Positions 6,094 to 8,247 of a stretch of 8,247 nt of DNA are shown here, in pieces. This stretch comes from Candidatus Zixiibacteriota bacterium (GTDB lineage: Bacteria; Zixibacteria; MSB-5A5; GN15; FEB-12), in contig JACRAV010000177.1 in NCBI GenBank assembly GCA_016213305.1, forward strand, positions 1-8,247. The letters run 5' to 3'. A program made the position numbers and the translations under genes. A model generated the notes under the pieces. That model did not search any database. It was not told the origin of the DNA and saw only the letters and a program-made list of their open reading frames with translations. How positions within the stretch are numbered: the first letter of the stretch is position 1; every line of letters starts with the position of its first letter.

Positions 6094-8244
6094 ATGTCAT
6101 CTCGCGCGGCGATCGGCATCTGCATGGCAGTGGCCGTCATGGTCACGAATAGCTTTGGGGCCGCCAAGCGGCAGGCCACCCTGATTCCTCTGTCGGGTGG
6201 AGAGACGCGCCGGACCATTGGCGCCGACGTCGGACTCTCCCTGGCCGACACCTGCGTTGTCTCGCAAAACAAAGAAATCGTGTACCGGATCGACGGCTGG
6301 GTGACCGGCAACGAATTGTACAAAGCTCTGCTCGACCCCGGCAAGAGTTGCCCCGGGGCCTATCCGTTCACGGTCAAAGCCATCAATATGCCGATGTTCT
6401 TTGCCGGGGCCACGCCCATCACGGTGTCGGTGGATATTGAGGCGGTTGACTCGGTGACCATCCCCGGATGCAAAGTTCCCGGCGTGCTGAAAGCCATATC
6501 GTCCGACTACGGTCTGCAGGTTCCGGCAGGCGGCGGACTGTTTGATATCTGGATACCGCTGGACACGCCGTTCGTGGTCAACGGGCCGTTCTTCGCCGGC
6601 TTTTTCATCGGCAACGCCATCGATGCCGCGGCGGGCGCGGCGGTGTTGATCGACACCTTCCCGGCCCAGTGCGCCACTTACAACATCTGGGACACGACCA
6701 TCGGTTTCATCGATATGTGCAATAACCAGTTCTACAATTTCCCCGGACGACTGGCGATGGAAGCGTCGGGTTTCCCCGGCGGCTCGACGGCGGATCCCGC
6801 GCCCGCAATCAGCTGGTTGCTCCCTTCCGCTGGCGACCTGCTGTTGGGACAGAAAGAGCTCTGGGCCTGGGAAAATTCCGGATCGAAAATTATCGACTAT
6901 GTATCGTTTGCGTATTCGTACAACAGCGGTCCGTACATCGAGATCGGGCGCGACTATGACGGGACATCGCCTCTGCGGGACGGCGTGCATACGCCGGTCA
7001 CAGGAAACGGCTTCAGTTATCAATGGGATTTCTCCCCGCTGGCCGAAGGATCATATACGCTGAGAGCGACCGCGATGGATACGCTTGGCCGCTCGGCTTC
7101 GGCGACGGTGACGGTCACTCTCGAACCGACCCCTCCGATTGCAACCATCACCAGTCCGCAAACGGGACAGGATTTCTGCAGTCCCCTCAAAGTCATTATG
7201 TCAACCACTGACAACAACATTTCGTATGTTGAACTCGCCCGCAAACAAGCCAAATGGAATTACGCGGCCGGGTTGTCGGCCTTCAATCAATCGAAAGTGG
7301 GCGACGCCAACGGCAGTCCGCTCGACGGCAATCATGCCCCGACCGAATTCGGCGACTACTACAGCGGTCCGGTTTCAGCGGCCCTTCTGCTCAAGCTGTG
7401 GTCCGATCGCGGATATTCGGCTCCGATGATGAACGGCGGCGTCTTGCTGTCCGTCGATTCGGTGACCGAAAAACTGGCGGTGAATTTCAAGACGCGCTCA
7501 AACAATGGCACGTCGGACGAATTACTGATGTCCGGCCTTCGCGACTACCTCGTGGCGAAAGGGAATGAGTTCACGATCGATGCCCGCCGCCACCCGGATT
7601 ATTTCACGCTTCGGACGTGGTGCGAAGAAGAACAACGGGGCGTGCTGATCGGGCTGGGCGGCAATGCCGGACCCTGGCTGGCGGTGAACGGATTCAAGGG
7701 GTGGCAACAGCCGGACGGCAGTTTCACCGTGACCGTCTCCAATCCGGTGACCGGAGCGCTCCAGGACCTGTCGATGCGTCTCGGAGCGATGGGTGGCGAA
7801 CTGCTCTACCTTGGCACCTGGCACCCGATCGACGTTATGATCTCGATTGTGCCCAAGGCCTGGATAGTCAGCCGGACCGTCTTTGCGGCGGATACCGACG
7901 GTAGCGACGGATGGGCGGTCACCTGGAATCCGACCGGCCTTGTGGAAGATTCGCTGTACTTTTTCAGGTCGGGGGGCAAAGATGCCACCAACTATCGCGG
8001 GTACTCGACCGTTTTGTTGCGGTACAATTGTTCGCAAATCTATGTGCACGGCGATTTTAATAACGACGCCGTCACCGACATCTCGGACCTGGTTCTGTTG
8101 ATCAACTATATCGCCAAGCAGGGAACGCCGCCGGCGGGTGGCGGAACGCGCGCCGATGTCAACTGCGACCGATACGTGAATATGAGCGATATCGTGTATT
8201 TCATCAATTACCTGTTCTACGGCTCGAGCGCGCCGTGTCGATGA
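6094..8244 (+). CDS. Secreted multidomain protein with Ig-like regions, C39-like segment and C-terminal dockerin
   Basis: The 716-residue product begins with a likely Sec signal peptide (hydrophobic stretch 6-20, cleavage near GA/AK at 23-25). Residues of about 28-230 form a beta-rich, Cys-containing module that I cannot assign to a named family. An Ig-like domain follows at about 238-345, with another Ig-like stretch starting near 348. Residues of about 385-565 resemble a C39/papain-type peptidase: 'YYSGPVSAA' stands where such enzymes have CGP, and 'VSNPVTG' (N550) where they have DPxxG. The nucleophile position is Ser (S424), and the expected His before the 'LAVNGF' strand is missing, so activity is doubtful. 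A further beta-rich stretch (about 580-646) leads to a type I dockerin with two good calcium loops, at D654-D665 and D688-D699. The gene diverges from the regulator, is complete, and stops three bases before the window ends. The role is probably binding or display outside the cell; the substrate is unknown. Confidence 0.85.
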   Translation: MSSRAAIGICMAVAVMVTNSFGAAKRQATLIPLSGGETRRTIGADVGLSLADTCVVSQNKEIVYRIDGWVTGNELYKALLDPGKSCPGAYPFTVKAINMPMFFAGATPITVSVDIEAVDSVTIPGCKVPGVLKAISSDYGLQVPAGGGLFDIWIPLDTPFVVNGPFFAGFFIGNAIDAAAGAAVLIDTFPAQCATYNIWDTTIGFIDMCNNQFYNFPGRLAMEASGFPGGSTADPAPAISWLLPSAGDLLLGQKELWAWENSGSKIIDYVSFAYSYNSGPYIEIGRDYDGTSPLRDGVHTPVTGNGFSYQWDFSPLAEGSYTLRATAMDTLGRSASATVTVTLEPTPPIATITSPQTGQDFCSPLKVIMSTTDNNISYVELARKQAKWNYAAGLSAFNQSKVGDANGSPLDGNHAPTEFGDYYSGPVSAALLLKLWSDRGYSAPMMNGGVLLSVDSVTEKLAVNFKTRSNNGTSDELLMSGLRDYLVAKGNEFTIDARRHPDYFTLRTWCEEEQRGVLIGLGGNAGPWLAVNGFKGWQQPDGSFTVTVSNPVTGALQDLSMRLGAMGGELLYLGTWHPIDVMISIVPKAWIVSRTVFAADTDGSDGWAVTWNPTGLVEDSLYFFRSGGKDATNYRGYSTVLLRYNCSQIYVHGDFNNDAVTDISDLVLLINYIAKQGTPPAGGGTRADVNCDRYVNMSDIVYFINYLFYGSSAPCR

Positions 8245-8247
8245 CAA

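Noticed and set aside
6097..8247. Long antisense open frames (6097-7023 and 7522-8247, minus strand) opposite the last gene.
   Set aside because: The sense strand has a signal peptide, Ig-like regions and a dockerin; the antisense products look like nothing known.
8241..8247. ATGA at the stop of the last gene, which could be the start of an overlapping downstream gene.
   Set aside because: No ribosome binding site precedes it and only seven bases are visible, so it cannot be judged.

Overview
The window is 8,247 bases of moderately GC-rich bacterial DNA. It holds four protein-coding genes and no recognisable RNA gene, mobile element or CRISPR array. Two of the four products are large secreted proteins ending in type I dockerin repeats: one has PQQ-type beta-propeller repeats, the other a signal peptide and Ig-like segments. 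That combination, together with an EGY-like site-2 protease and a REC-GAF-HD-GYP regulator, suggests an uncultured lineage of the FCB superphylum, most likely Candidatus Zixibacteria or a relative. This placement rests on remembered protein style and was not searched.

Layout. Positions 1-3063 (+) are the 3' part of a dockerin gene whose start lies off the left edge. It is followed by a small hairpin and a very clear intrinsic terminator (3102-3136). A tight 39-base gap then carries a possible -10 box, a perfect 10-bp palindrome and a good ribosome binding site. Next is a 360-residue membrane metalloprotease of family M50 (3176-4258, +). It converges on, and overlaps by 23 bp, a minus-strand gene for a 504-residue response regulator with a cyclic-di-GMP phosphodiesterase output domain (4236-5750, -). 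A 343-base non-coding region (5751-6093) separates this from a divergent gene for a 716-residue secreted protein (6094-8244, +) that ends three bases before the window edge.

How the genes fit together. They do not form one operon. The first gene is closed off by its own terminator, the protease and the regulator converge, and the regulator and the last gene diverge. The two dockerin proteins are probably exported and may attach to a surface or partner through dockerin-cohesin-like contacts, but no cohesin is visible here. The protease suggests regulated intramembrane proteolysis, and the HD-GYP protein suggests phosphorylation-controlled breakdown of cyclic-di-GMP. No link between these and the secreted proteins can be shown from sequence.

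The most interesting item is inside the last gene. A segment resembles a C39/papain-type peptidase, but the nucleophile position is Ser and the usual His is absent. It may be a catalytically dead peptidase fold used as a binding module. I found no convincing complete novel multi-gene system.
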